A stretch of DNA of 47,573 nt from Natrinema thermotolerans DSM 11552 (GCA_000337115.1 AOIR01000055.1:161463-209035), one strand, 5' to 3'. Shown: positions 8,853-16,907, numbered from the stretch's first letter. Notes: a model not told the origin generated them from the letters alone. A program made the numbers and translations.

Positions 8853-10034
8853 ATGACCGACCGGAGCGACGCCGACGGACCGACCGATACCCCTTCGATC
8901 GCTCCCGCGGCGCTGGCCGAGCGGCTACGAACCGGGTCGGAACTGACCGTCCTCGACGTCCGTGACCGCGACGAGTTCGAACGCTGGCACCTCGCGGGCG
9001 AGGGGGTCGAGGCCGTCCAGATCCCGCACATGAAGTTCATCCAGGCACAGGCGACCGGCGGGGTGACCGACCTCGCGGCCGACCTCAAGGAGCCGATCCT
9101 GGCGGTCTGTGGACACGGCGAAGCGAGCGCCCACGCCGTTTCCCTCCTCCGGGACGCGGGGATCGACGCCGCCAACCTCGCCGGCGGGATGGACGCTTGG
9201 GCCGACCTGTACGTCGCTCGCGAACTGCCGGTCGACGCGCCCGCGACGGTCGTCCAGTACGACCGCCCCTCGAGCGGCTGTCTCGCCTACGCGATCTACA
9301 GCGACGGCGAAGCCGCGGTGATCGACCCGCTTCGGGCCTTTGCCGACCGGTACACCGCCGACGCCGACGACCGGGGCGCGACCCTCGAGTACGCCATCGA
9401 CACGCACGTCCACGCCGACCACGTCAGCGGCGTCCGGACGCTCGCGGACCGAACCGATGCGACGGCCGTCGTTCCCGCGGGCGCGACCGACCGCGGGCTG
9501 GCGTTCGAGGCCGTGACCGTCACTGATGGGGAGGAACTGCGGGTCGGCGACGCGACACTGACCGTCGCGGCCACGCCCGGACACACGAGCGAGTCCGTCT
9601 CCGTCCGGCTCGAGGGTGACGGCGGCGGGCCCCTGTTTACCGGCGATACGCTCTTCCTCGAAGGGGTTGGCCGACCGGACCTCGAACGCGGCGACGAGGG
9701 CGCAGCCGCCGCTGCCGAGGCGTTGTACGAGACGCTTCAAAACCGCGTCCTCGCGTTCCCCGACGACACGACGATCGCGCCGGGCCACTACGGCGACGCC
9801 GCCGAGTCGAGCGCGGATGGGACCTACGCCGCCCGGCTCGGCGACCTCCGCGATCGCCTCGAGGCGCTCTCGATGAACGATCGGGAGTTCCTGGCCCACG
9901 CGACGAGCGACCTCCCGCCGCGGCCGTCCAACCACGAGCGCATCGTGGCGGCGAACCTCGGGCACGAGGCGATCGACGACGAAACGGCGTTCGAACTCGA
10001 GTTGGGACCGAACAACTGCGCCGTCGCGGACTAA
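8853..10034 (+). CDS. Rhodanese / metallo-beta-lactamase fusion (persulfide-dioxygenase-like)
   Basis: A 393-residue two-domain enzyme. Residues ~15-125 form a rhodanese domain (VLDVRDRDEFERWHLAGE, active-site Cys86 in VCGHGEAS, AGGMDAWA). Residues ~130-300 form a metallo-beta-lactamase domain with the metal motif THVHADH (His185, His187, Asp189, His190), then TPGHTSES and FTGDTLF. This ligand set matches the ETHE1/persulfide dioxygenase and glyoxalase II branch. The likely role is sulfane-sulfur handling, with the rhodanese passing a persulfide to the lactamase-fold enzyme. Rhodanese comes first here, whereas many bacterial fusions have it last. The ATG at 8853 is preferred over an in-frame start at 8808, because GGTTTACC lies about 26-33 nt upstream of it. 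Confidence 0.88.
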   Translation: MTDRSDADGPTDTPSIAPAALAERLRTGSELTVLDVRDRDEFERWHLAGEGVEAVQIPHMKFIQAQATGGVTDLAADLKEPILAVCGHGEASAHAVSLLRDAGIDAANLAGGMDAWADLYVARELPVDAPATVVQYDRPSSGCLAYAIYSDGEAAVIDPLRAFADRYTADADDRGATLEYAIDTHVHADHVSGVRTLADRTDATAVVPAGATDRGLAFEAVTVTDGEELRVGDATLTVAATPGHTSESVSVRLEGDGGGPLFTGDTLFLEGVGRPDLERGDEGAAAAAEALYETLQNRVLAFPDDTTIAPGHYGDAAESSADGTYAARLGDLRDRLEALSMNDREFLAHATSDLPPRPSNHERIVAANLGHEAIDDETAFELELGPNNCAVAD

Positions 10035-10038
10035 CCGG

Positions 10039-10371
10039 TCAGTCGTCGGCGACCGCGCCGTCGCTCGAGACGGCCTCGAGGTCGCCCTCGATGCTCGGCG
10101 GATACTTCCCGCGGTCGAGTTTCAGGTCCGACTGCGGCCGGGCCATACAGGTCAGCGCGTAGTTCTCGGCCTCTTCCTCGGTGAGTCCGCGGGCAGCGGG
10201 CTGGGTGACCTCGCCCTCGACGATCTCGGCCGAACACGCCAGACACATCCCAACCCGGCAGGAGTATTCCTGGGCGATGCCCTCCTCGAGGCACCGGCTC
10301 AGGATGGTCTCTTTGTCGGTACAGGTGATGGTCTCACCCGTTCCGACGAACTCGATGGTGTACTCAGTCAT
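10039..10371 (-). CDS. 2Fe-2S ferredoxin
   Basis: A 110-residue plant-type ferredoxin. The cluster ligands are Cys38, Cys43, Cys46 and Cys75 in the pattern C-x4-C-x2-C-x28-C (YSCRVGMCLACSAEI, then LTCMARPQ). It lacks the roughly 25-residue acidic N-terminal insertion of the main haloarchaeal ferredoxin, so it is a second, standard-size one-electron carrier. It converges on the rhodanese gene. Its promoter element, CATAAAACGTTTT, is identical to that of the geranylgeranyl-reductase-type flavoprotein 650 bp away and has the same spacing to the start. I infer that it may be the electron donor for that enzyme. Confidence 0.93.
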   Translation of the reverse strand: MTEYTIEFVGTGETITCTDKETILSRCLEEGIAQEYSCRVGMCLACSAEIVEGEVTQPAARGLTEEEAENYALTCMARPQSDLKLDRGKYPPSIEGDLEAVSSDGAVADD

Positions 10372-10396
10372 ACCTCTCGGTACGACTGACCTCCCT

Positions 10397-10409
10397 AAAA
10401 CGTTTTATG
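10397..10409 (-). promoter_or_regulatory. TATA/palindrome promoter element of the ferredoxin gene
   Basis: Read on the minus strand this is CATAAAACGTTTT, centred about 32 nt before the ferredoxin ATG. It combines a TATA-like ATAAAA with the perfect palindrome AAAACGTTTT. The same 13 bases precede the flavoprotein gene at 10981-10993. Confidence 0.6.
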
Positions 10410-10458
10410 TGCCAGCGGACGCCGGCTGCGGCTGGCTCCGTCCAACCGCGGGAGGCGG

Positions 10459-10797
10459 CTAGATTTCCCGAACGAAATCTTCCGCGATCCACCAGTCGTC
10501 GTCTAGCTTGTGCCAGTCGACCTTGTAAACCTCCGTGCCGTCGTCGTCGGCGATCGCCCGAACGTATCCCGCCCAAGAGTGGTTGATCTCCGTCCAGTCA
10601 CCGCTTCTATCGCTGTTCTCCCAGCCGGGAGCGTACCCGAAGTCCCCCCAGGCCTGAACTTGATCACCCACGTCGATCCCCCAATCGGACGCACTGGCCG
10701 TGCCGACCGCGGCGACCGTACCGACACCCGCAGCGACCGTCGCGGCGGACGTTTTCAGCACGTTTCGTCGAGACCGTCCGTCGTCGTTTCCAGGCAT
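10459..10797 (-). CDS. Small Tat-exported hypothetical protein
   Basis: A 112-residue protein with a twin-arginine signal: SRRNVLK at residues 9-15, an Ala/Val-rich hydrophobic stretch, and a likely cleavage after ASA near residue 36. The mature part is only about 75 residues and is rich in Trp, Asp and Gly (SDWGIDVGDQVQAWGDFGY, WTEINHSWAGYVR, DWHKLDDDWWIAEDFV). This suggests a small folded SH3-like or beta-sandwich domain. No lipobox or C-terminal anchor is visible, so it should be released outside the cell. I do not recognise the family. A clear TATA box (GCATATAAAT, 10822-10831 on the plus strand) lies about 25-34 nt upstream in unusually AT-rich DNA, giving a leaderless mRNA. Confidence 0.8.
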   Translation of the reverse strand: MPGNDDGRSRRNVLKTSAATVAAGVGTVAAVGTASASDWGIDVGDQVQAWGDFGYAPGWENSDRSGDWTEINHSWAGYVRAIADDDGTEVYKVDWHKLDDDWWIAEDFVREI

Positions 10798-10980
10798 TGC
10801 ATTCGAACAGTGAATGTTGTCGCATATAAATTTAATCTAGAAAATATTACGAAGTAGACTTGTGCTGGATTGGTGAACCCGTGGGCCACGGCTGTAAGTG
10901 AAAAGACAGCCACACCACAACGTCGCGCTTGCTCCGAACCGGGTACTGCCGCGGTCAACGCGGCACCACCGCGGACCGAC

Positions 10981-10993
10981 CATAAAACGTTTT
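10981..10993 (+). promoter_or_regulatory. TATA/palindrome promoter element of the flavoprotein gene
   Basis: CATAAAACGTTTT, identical to the ferredoxin promoter element and centred about 33 nt before the ATG at 11020. ATAAAA is the likely TATA box, and the AAAACGTTTT palindrome could also be a repressor site overlapping it. Confidence 0.6.
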
Positions 10994-11019
10994 CTTACCA
11001 CGGCCTCCACACAGTTGAT

Positions 11020-12423
11020 ATGAGTACGCAGGAGCAGTCGGCCGCCACGACGCCGAAGACTCAGTCGCCGGACGCGGTCGTCGTCGGGGCCGGAACGTCA
11101 GGGTGCTACGCGGCAGCGACTATCGCACGGGCGGGGTACGACGTGGTCGTCCTCGAGCGAAAGGACGAGGAAGAGGCGGGCCACATCGCCTGTGGCGACG
11201 CCCTGAAGGGTGCCGATGCCTTCCCCGAAGCCATCCCGAAGTCCAAACTCGAGCCGGCCTTTACCAACACCGACGTCGACCACGGCCGGTTCGAGATTCC
11301 ACAGGAGGATACCGTCCTCGAGATCCCGGTACCGGGCGAACTCGCCGTCATCGACCGCTGGGAGTACGGCCGCCGGATCATCGACGGGGCCGAGGACAGG
11401 GGGGTCGAGTTTCGCTACGATACGGTCGTCCAGAACGTCCGCCAGAACGACGACGGCCGCGTCACGGGCGTCGAGGCGATCCGCAAGGGCGACCCGGTCA
11501 CCTACGAGGCCGACATCGTCATCGACGCCGCCGGCTCGCTGTCGGTGCTGCAAGACCACGTCGACTTCTCCGACTCCACGTTCGACACCAACGTCGACTA
11601 CAGCCACTTCTGTTCGGCCTACCGCGAGATCGTCGAAGTCGAGGAGCCCGTCGAGTGGGACGACGCGCTGGTCTTCAAGCCGACCGAGCGCGCGGCGGGC
11701 TATCTCTGGTATTTCCCGCGGACCGACACCGAGATCAACGCCGGCTTGGGCTTCCAGATGACCGAGGAGCCGATGCAACTGGTCGACGACCTCAAACGCG
11801 ACCTCGAGAACCGCCCCGAATTCGAGGGTGCCGAGGTCGAGGACAAACTCGGCGCGGCGCTGCCGACCCGGCGACCCTACGATTCGGCCGTGCATCCGGG
11901 CTACATGGCCATCGGCGACGCCGCCGGCCACGTCAACCCCACCACCGGCGGCGGCATCGCCGGGGCCGCCTACGGCGGCAAGTACGCCGCCGAGCGGGCC
12001 ATCGAGGCCCTCGAGACGGACGAGTTCGGCGAGGACGTCCTCTGGGAGTACAATCAAAAAGTGATGGACCACTTCGGCGCGCGCTACGCCGCGCTGGACG
12101 TCTACAACATCCTCTCGACGGCCGTCGACGTCGACGACCTGATGAGTCTACTCGCCGCCATGCCCGGCGACAAACTCGCCGAGGCGCTGTACTCGGGCAG
12201 TACCGACATCGGGCTCAAACTCAAACTCGAGGCGCTGGTCAAGAGCCGCGGCCACTGGGGCACGATCTGGAACCTCTACAAGACCAAGCGCCGGGCCGAC
12301 GAACTCCTCTCGCACTACGAGAACTACCCGACCAGTCCCGAGGGGCTGGCGGGCTGGCAGGACCGCCGTGACGAACTGATGGAAAAGGTCTACGAGACGA
12401 CCGGGGCCGACCCGAAATACTAG
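11020..12423 (+). CDS. Geranylgeranyl reductase-family FAD-dependent oxidoreductase
   Basis: A 467-residue flavoprotein. The N-terminal Rossmann motif is VVVGAGTSGCYAAATIARAG, ending in the ribose-binding Glu (VVLERKDE). The second FAD motif GDAAGHVNPTTGGGIAGAAY near residue 305 is characteristic of geranylgeranyl reductases. Family members hydrogenate the isoprenoid chains of archaeal membrane lipids or related polyprenoids. The IACGDALKGA segment contains a Cys seen in archaeal members. The start at 11020 (MSTQEQSAA) is chosen over an in-frame ATG at 10870, because the TATA-like element at 10981 sits at the right distance and the earlier stretch is not protein-like. Archaeal lipid versus menaquinone or carotenoid substrate cannot be settled here, since haloarchaea carry several paralogues. 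Confidence 0.85.
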   Translation: MSTQEQSAATTPKTQSPDAVVVGAGTSGCYAAATIARAGYDVVVLERKDEEEAGHIACGDALKGADAFPEAIPKSKLEPAFTNTDVDHGRFEIPQEDTVLEIPVPGELAVIDRWEYGRRIIDGAEDRGVEFRYDTVVQNVRQNDDGRVTGVEAIRKGDPVTYEADIVIDAAGSLSVLQDHVDFSDSTFDTNVDYSHFCSAYREIVEVEEPVEWDDALVFKPTERAAGYLWYFPRTDTEINAGLGFQMTEEPMQLVDDLKRDLENRPEFEGAEVEDKLGAALPTRRPYDSAVHPGYMAIGDAAGHVNPTTGGGIAGAAYGGKYAAERAIEALETDEFGEDVLWEYNQKVMDHFGARYAALDVYNILSTAVDVDDLMSLLAAMPGDKLAEALYSGSTDIGLKLKLEALVKSRGHWGTIWNLYKTKRRADELLSHYENYPTSPEGLAGWQDRRDELMEKVYETTGADPKY

Positions 12424-12432
12424 CCACCGAAC

Positions 12433-12698
12433 TTTTGCTCTGCGGGCGCGGCGAAGCCGCGCCCGCGGCAAAATCTCGAGAGAGCGCGAAGCGCTCTCTC
12501 GGACCTCGCGGGGGCTTCGCTCCCGCTTAGCTTCGATGAAAAGCACTCCTCCTTCCGTTCGTTCCTTTCAGTCACTCACATCAGTCGTCGGCCCGCTCGC
12601 TCGGCCTCCGGCCTCGCTCGCGGTCGGTGTCGGGCGGCGGCCTGCCCTCCCCCGAGTCGTGCGTCTCTCGCCGATGCTCGAGACGCACTCCCGGCCAG
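12433..12698 (+). repeat. Structured intergenic repeat, copy 1 (downstream of the flavoprotein gene)
   Basis: This starts ten bases after the flavoprotein stop. Blocks shared exactly or nearly so with the copy at 21570-21807 are TTTTGCTCTGCGG (12433-12445), CGGCAAAATCTCGA (12466-12479), AAAAGCACTCCTCCTTCC (12539-12556), a 23-base block at 12581-12603, a 22-base block at 12613-12634 and GCCTGCCCTCCCCCGA (12640-12655). Between them lie perfect or near-perfect hairpins at 12442-12466, 12478-12500 and 12508-12526, plus a 9-bp stem at 12659-12667/12680-12688. The outer arms TTTTGC and GCAAAA can also pair. No coding capacity is evident. The remaining 12699-12850 holds nothing else beyond the promoter of the next gene. 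Confidence 0.75.
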
Positions 12699-12850
12699 TG
12701 ATCGTTCGGCTTGTTCCGTTCGACTGACTCTCGAGTAACTGGAACGTTCGGCCGTCGGATACCGATTCGCTTCCCATAGTATCGTTTCCCGTGAATATTC
12801 CCCTACGCTGTTAGGATGTCTTGGCTTTCCTATCCGTCAAATAACGGGTT

Positions 12851-13663
12851 ATGATGGCACGGAACCACACACGGCGACGCGCACTGACACTGATCGGAAC
12901 CGCGAGCGGCATCGCGCTGGCCGGCTGTATGGGCGGCGACGACGGGGACGACGAGGAGATGAGCGACGACGATTCGGGCAACGGGATGGAAGACGACGGG
13001 ATGGAAGACGACGGGATGGACGACGACTCCGGGTCGGACGACATGGAGTCGTCCGGCTCGAACGTCCGGGTCGCACACCTCTCGCCCGACGCCCCCAACG
13101 TCGACGTCTCCGTCGACGGCGACGCCGTCCTCGAGGACGTGCCCTACCGGGCCGTCAGCGACTACCTCGACCTCGAACCCGACACCTACGAGGTGATGAT
13201 CACGGCCGCCGGCGACGCCGACACCGTCGTCTTCGATCAGGAACTCGAGATTGCCGAGGGGTCGTTCACGATCGCGGCCCTGGGCGAACTCGCCGACGAG
13301 AACCAGCCCTTCGAGCCGGCAGTTCTGGAAGACGACGTCAGCGATCCCGGCGACGACGCGCGGGTGCGGCTGGTCCACGCGTCGCCGGACGCCCCTGCAG
13401 TCGACGTCACCGTCGGCGACGGCGAGACCGTGCTGTTCGAGGACGCTGCCTTCGGCGACGCGGCCGCGACCGAAGTGCCGGGCGGCGACTACACCCTCGA
13501 GGTCCGCCCGGCGACGGAGACCAACGACGGCGACGTGGTCGCGACCTTCGACGTCGCTCCGGAGGGCGGCAACGTTTACAGCGCCTTCGCCGTCGGCTAC
13601 CTCGAGCCCGGCTCGGCTCCCGCCGACGAGGCGTTCGACCTCGAGGTCGTCATGGACGCCTGA
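12851..13663 (+). CDS. DUF4397 domain lipoprotein
   Basis: A 270-residue secreted lipoprotein. The N-terminus has RRRALTLIGTASGIALAGC, a Tat-like signal ending in a lipobox with the lipidated Cys at about residue 26. A low-complexity acidic linker follows, with three EDDGM-type repeats. Two DUF4397 units occupy about residues 72-160 and 170-265. Each opens with a strand reading VRVAHLSPDAPNVDV or VRLVHASPDAPAVDV, the family signature. DUF4397 proteins are extracytoplasmic beta-domain proteins of unknown function. Two ATGs stand in tandem (12851 and 12854) and either could be the start. It is probably membrane-anchored on the outside. Confidence 0.9.
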   Translation: MMARNHTRRRALTLIGTASGIALAGCMGGDDGDDEEMSDDDSGNGMEDDGMEDDGMDDDSGSDDMESSGSNVRVAHLSPDAPNVDVSVDGDAVLEDVPYRAVSDYLDLEPDTYEVMITAAGDADTVVFDQELEIAEGSFTIAALGELADENQPFEPAVLEDDVSDPGDDARVRLVHASPDAPAVDVTVGDGETVLFEDAAFGDAAATEVPGGDYTLEVRPATETNDGDVVATFDVAPEGGNVYSAFAVGYLEPGSAPADEAFDLEVVMDA

Positions 13664-13676
13664 TCGACGATACGGG

Positions 13677-14903
13677 TCAGCGCTGGGACCGAAGCCGTTC
13701 GATCCGGCGCTCCGTCGACGGGTGCGTGCCGAACAGCCGCCGGTGGAGGAACCGCCGCGTACGGTCGAAAAAGCGGTGTTCCTCCCACGGCGGCGGGACG
13801 ATCGAGAACGCAGCCGTCGAGCGGTGTTTGCGGAGATCGTTCGAGGGCCGTTCCTCGAGGGCGGAATCGAGTTTCTCGAGGGCGCTTGCCAGCGCCGCGG
13901 GGTCGCCGGTGATCGCGACGGCGCCGCGGTCGGCGACGTACTCCCGATAGCGGGTGACGACGGCGACGGACCACCGGACGAGGAGGATGACCATACCACA
14001 CGGGACGGCCACAAACGGGTGGAAATCGTAGCGCTCGATGAGCGCGGCCGCGGAAGCTGCGGGCACCGATAACGCGGTCAGCACCGCCGCGTCCCTGTTT
14101 TTCGCGTGGGCGAGTTCGTGTGCGAGGACGGCGTCGAGTTCGCGGTCATCGACGGCCTCGAGCAGGCCCTTGGAGACGACGATCGTGGACGATCCGGCCC
14201 GATAGCCGACGGTCGCTGCCGTCGGCGTCGACGAAACGCCAAGACGGACCGTCGGTGCGGGGAGATCGACCTGCTTGGCGAGCCGGTCGACACGGCGTTG
14301 GACGGCAGTTCGGCGTTCCTCGAGGTCCTCGTCGGGCCGATCGATGACGCGGACGACGCCTTCGATATCGCGGAGCGCAGCGGCGTCATCGGTTCGTTCG
14401 GAGTAGGCGATCCACGCCACGTGTGCGAGGACGACGAGGACGCCGACCGCAGCGGCGGCGGACAACGGATCGACGATCGAGCGCCACGCGACCGCCTCCG
14501 TGAACGCGAATCCGACGAACGTCCCGAGGGCCACACCGCCGAGCAGGCCGAGGATTTTCGGCCAGTTCGCGATCGCCTCCGCGGACAGCAGCGTCTCACC
14601 GACGGCTTCGACTGCGTTGGCGGTCCCGTCGTGAGCGATGCGATCCGAGAGGGTCTGTTCGGGATAGTAGCGTCGGATCACGATCGCGATGCCGAGCCAA
14701 CAAATGAACGCACCAGCGAACAGTAGCGAGACGAGGAAGAAAAAAGCGAGAAAATCCTCGAGCGCCACGAGGAGAAACAGTGCGACGAACCCGCCGACGA
14801 CGAACTCGAGTGCGAGGACCACGAGCTGTGCGGCTCCGACGAGAAGTCCGGCGACCGCCATCCGCACCCAGAGTCCGAGGTGGAGGGGCGTCGGACGGAT
14901 CAC
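13677..14903 (-). CDS. M48-family (HtpX-like) membrane metalloprotease, divergent
   Basis: A 408-residue integral membrane protease. Hydrophobic segments occupy about 11-70, 115-165 and 280-310. The zinc motif HELAH is at residues 262-266, with the third ligand likely in YREYVADRGA near 325. It resembles HtpX, which degrades misfolded membrane proteins, but it has an N-terminal extension of about 130 residues with four extra hydrophobic stretches compared with the standard HtpX encoded at 26217-27041. The start is GTG at 14903. It ends 13 bp from the stop of the converging lipoprotein gene. Zinc-protease activity is well supported; its substrates are unknown. Confidence 0.88.
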   Translation of the reverse strand: MIRPTPLHLGLWVRMAVAGLLVGAAQLVVLALEFVVGGFVALFLLVALEDFLAFFFLVSLLFAGAFICWLGIAIVIRRYYPEQTLSDRIAHDGTANAVEAVGETLLSAEAIANWPKILGLLGGVALGTFVGFAFTEAVAWRSIVDPLSAAAAVGVLVVLAHVAWIAYSERTDDAAALRDIEGVVRVIDRPDEDLEERRTAVQRRVDRLAKQVDLPAPTVRLGVSSTPTAATVGYRAGSSTIVVSKGLLEAVDDRELDAVLAHELAHAKNRDAAVLTALSVPAASAAALIERYDFHPFVAVPCGMVILLVRWSVAVVTRYREYVADRGAVAITGDPAALASALEKLDSALEERPSNDLRKHRSTAAFSIVPPPWEEHRFFDRTRRFLHRRLFGTHPSTERRIERLRSQR

Positions 14904-15032
14904 CGACCGGCCACCTCGAGCGCGGCCGTTCGGGTCGTCGATCGCGAATCGGGGACTGGATCAGCGGACTGCACCGTCACTGATCCGTACTGGTAGGATA
15001 CCCAAGAACATTCGGGGTCCGTTCTCGGTCGG

Positions 15033-16310
15033 TTACTGGTCGTGGCCGAGTCGCTCGATCGTGCCCGCGAGCGTGTCGATGCCGTGTTGGATACTTGCCT
15101 CGTCGACGTCGAACGTTGCGGTGTGGTGGCCGCCGGGGTGGTCGGTGCCGACGCCGACGTAGCAGGCACTGCCCCCGTTTTCCTGTACCGCCTGCATCAG
15201 ATAGGTCGCGTCCTCGCTGCCGCCCAGTTCGTCGCGCTCGAGGACGCGCTCGACGCCGGGCGTCTCGCCGGCGACGTCGGCGACGATCGAGACCAGTTCC
15301 TCGTCGCTGGTCGCACTGGGGGCCTCCGCACCGATCTCGAGTTCGACCTCGCAGTCGTGCATCGCGGCGGCGCTCCGGAGGACCTGCCGGGTCCGCCCTT
15401 TCATGTACTCCATCAGGTCGGTCGTCTCACCTCGTACCTCGGCGACGATCCGGGCCTCGGCCGGGATGACGTTGGCCGCGCTCCCGCCCTCGACGACGCC
15501 CGCGTTGACCCGCGTCGCGCCGTCGTTGTGCCGTGGAATCCCGTAGAGGTTCTGGACGGCCGTCGCCATCGCCTGGACGGCGTTGCGGCCCTGCTCGGGG
15601 TGTCCCCCCGCGTGGGACGACGCGCCGGTGAACTCGGCCTCGAGGTGCGAGACCGCCAGGAAGCCGTCGATACCGGCGACGATCTCGCCGGTCGGGTGGT
15701 CGAGGCCGATGTGGACCGCGAGCAGAGAGTCGACGTCCTGTAGGTGGTCGCTCTCGGCCATCGCCTTCCCACCGCCGACGACCTCCTCGGCGGGCTGGAA
15801 GAAGACCTTGAAGGTTCCCGTGAAATCGCTCTCGGCGATCCGCTCGAGTACGCCGATCCCGATCGTCGCGTGGGCGTCGTGGCCGCAGGCGTGCATCGCG
15901 CCCTCGTGGTCGGAGCGAAAGCCCTCGGCGACGGGCCGGTGGCCTGGGTCGTCGGACTCGGTTTGGGGTAGGCCGTCGATGTCGACCCGAAGGCCGACGG
16001 TCGGTCCTTCGCCGCGCTCGAGGACGGCCACTGCACCCGTATACCCGCCGTCCAGTCGCTCGAGAGTAGCGTCGTCGACGCCGGCGTCCCGCGCCTGTTC
16101 GTACCAGTGGGTGAATTCGGTTTCCTCGGGGACCGCCAGCCGGTGGTCGCCGGCGATCGCCTCGGGGCCGACGTGGAGTTCGGCGAGGTCGTCGCCCAGT
16201 CGGGACTCGAGTTCGTCGACGATCCGTGCAGTCGTGTAAAACTCCCGCCAGGCTGGTTCGGGTTTTCGGTGCAGGTCTCGACGCAGCGTAACGAGGTCGT
16301 CTGCGGTCAT
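15033..16310 (-). CDS. M20-family amidohydrolase
   Basis: A 425-residue M20D-type metallohydrolase (hippurate or N-acyl-amino-acid/IAA-amino-acid hydrolase family). The catalytic and metal region shows LRVDIDGLP, MHACGHDAHATIGIGVLE near residue 140 and FFQPAEEVVGGGKAM near 170, followed by the lid-domain insertion with GASSHAGGHPEQGRNA. The Cys and His of ACGHDAH and the Glu-Glu pair are conserved metal ligands. It removes an acyl group from an amino-acid or small amide substrate in the cytoplasm; the natural substrate is not evident. The ATG at 16310 gives MTADDLVTLRRDLHRKPE, the standard opening of this family. It lies just downstream of the uS10 paralogue on the same strand. Confidence 0.9.
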   Translation of the reverse strand: MTADDLVTLRRDLHRKPEPAWREFYTTARIVDELESRLGDDLAELHVGPEAIAGDHRLAVPEETEFTHWYEQARDAGVDDATLERLDGGYTGAVAVLERGEGPTVGLRVDIDGLPQTESDDPGHRPVAEGFRSDHEGAMHACGHDAHATIGIGVLERIAESDFTGTFKVFFQPAEEVVGGGKAMAESDHLQDVDSLLAVHIGLDHPTGEIVAGIDGFLAVSHLEAEFTGASSHAGGHPEQGRNAVQAMATAVQNLYGIPRHNDGATRVNAGVVEGGSAANVIPAEARIVAEVRGETTDLMEYMKGRTRQVLRSAAAMHDCEVELEIGAEAPSATSDEELVSIVADVAGETPGVERVLERDELGGSEDATYLMQAVQENGGSACYVGVGTDHPGGHHTATFDVDEASIQHGIDTLAGTIERLGHDQ

Positions 16311-16391
16311 ACGATCATCTCGTCGTGAACGACCAAAAGCCCTCCTGACGGTTTCGGTGTCCGACGATCGCAGAAGTGCGACCGAGGCCAG

Positions 16392-16727
16392 TCAGTTGCT
16401 GCGGCCGGCCCCGTGGATCTGCTCGACCTCGGCCTCGATGTGGACCGAGTCGGGGAAGTTCTGTGAGGCGATGTTGCGCGCGAGGTCGTCGTGGCCGTGG
16501 ATCTCGAGTTCGCGGGTGAAGACGGTGTACTCCCAGGAGTCGAAGTGACGGTCGTCGTCGGCGTGGAGCCGGCAACGCTGGGGGACCGACAGCTTTTCCG
16601 GCGGGTGGGAGTGGGGACCTTTCAGTGCCGCCCCCTTCCGTTCGGCGGTGGTTTTGATGTCCTCGACGATGCCATCGAGCGCGGCGCGATCGCCGCTCTG
16701 GAGGGTGAGACGGGTGACGAAGGTCAT
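16392..16727 (-). CDS. uS10-like ribosomal protein paralogue (uS10/mL48 family)
   Basis: A 111-residue protein with the uS10 fold order: a beta strand MTFVTRLTLQSGD, a helix (ALDGIVEDIKTTAERKG), the GPHSHPPEKLSVPQR loop, and WEYTVFTRELEIHG, where normal S10 has WE.R.HKRLID. The canonical haloarchaeal S10 lies beside EF-1alpha and reads differently; no translation-factor gene is adjacent here. This is therefore a second, diverged S10-like protein, longer by about ten residues and ending GAGRSN. It may replace S10 under some condition or act outside the ribosome, for example in antitermination as NusE does in bacteria. That role is speculative. Confidence 0.82.
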   Translation of the reverse strand: MTFVTRLTLQSGDRAALDGIVEDIKTTAERKGAALKGPHSHPPEKLSVPQRCRLHADDDRHFDSWEYTVFTRELEIHGHDDLARNIASQNFPDSVHIEAEVEQIHGAGRSN

Positions 16728-16907
16728 GGCTGGTGCTGTCGCATACGTCTGCGACGGGCGCGTAAAAACCTGCTGAGACGCGTCGCCGGCACGACAGTGA
16801 ACGACTGCAGACGATCGCCCGTCTCGTGCGTGACAATCCGGTCGGATCCGTGTCCGTAGGACGAACAGTCCGATATTCTCTTAACGTCGCACCTGTTAGC
16901 CCACCTA

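Noticed and set aside
10870-11019. Upstream in-frame start for the flavoprotein (50 extra codons)
   Set aside because: The extra stretch is not protein-like, and the promoter element at 10981-10993 would fall inside the coding sequence.
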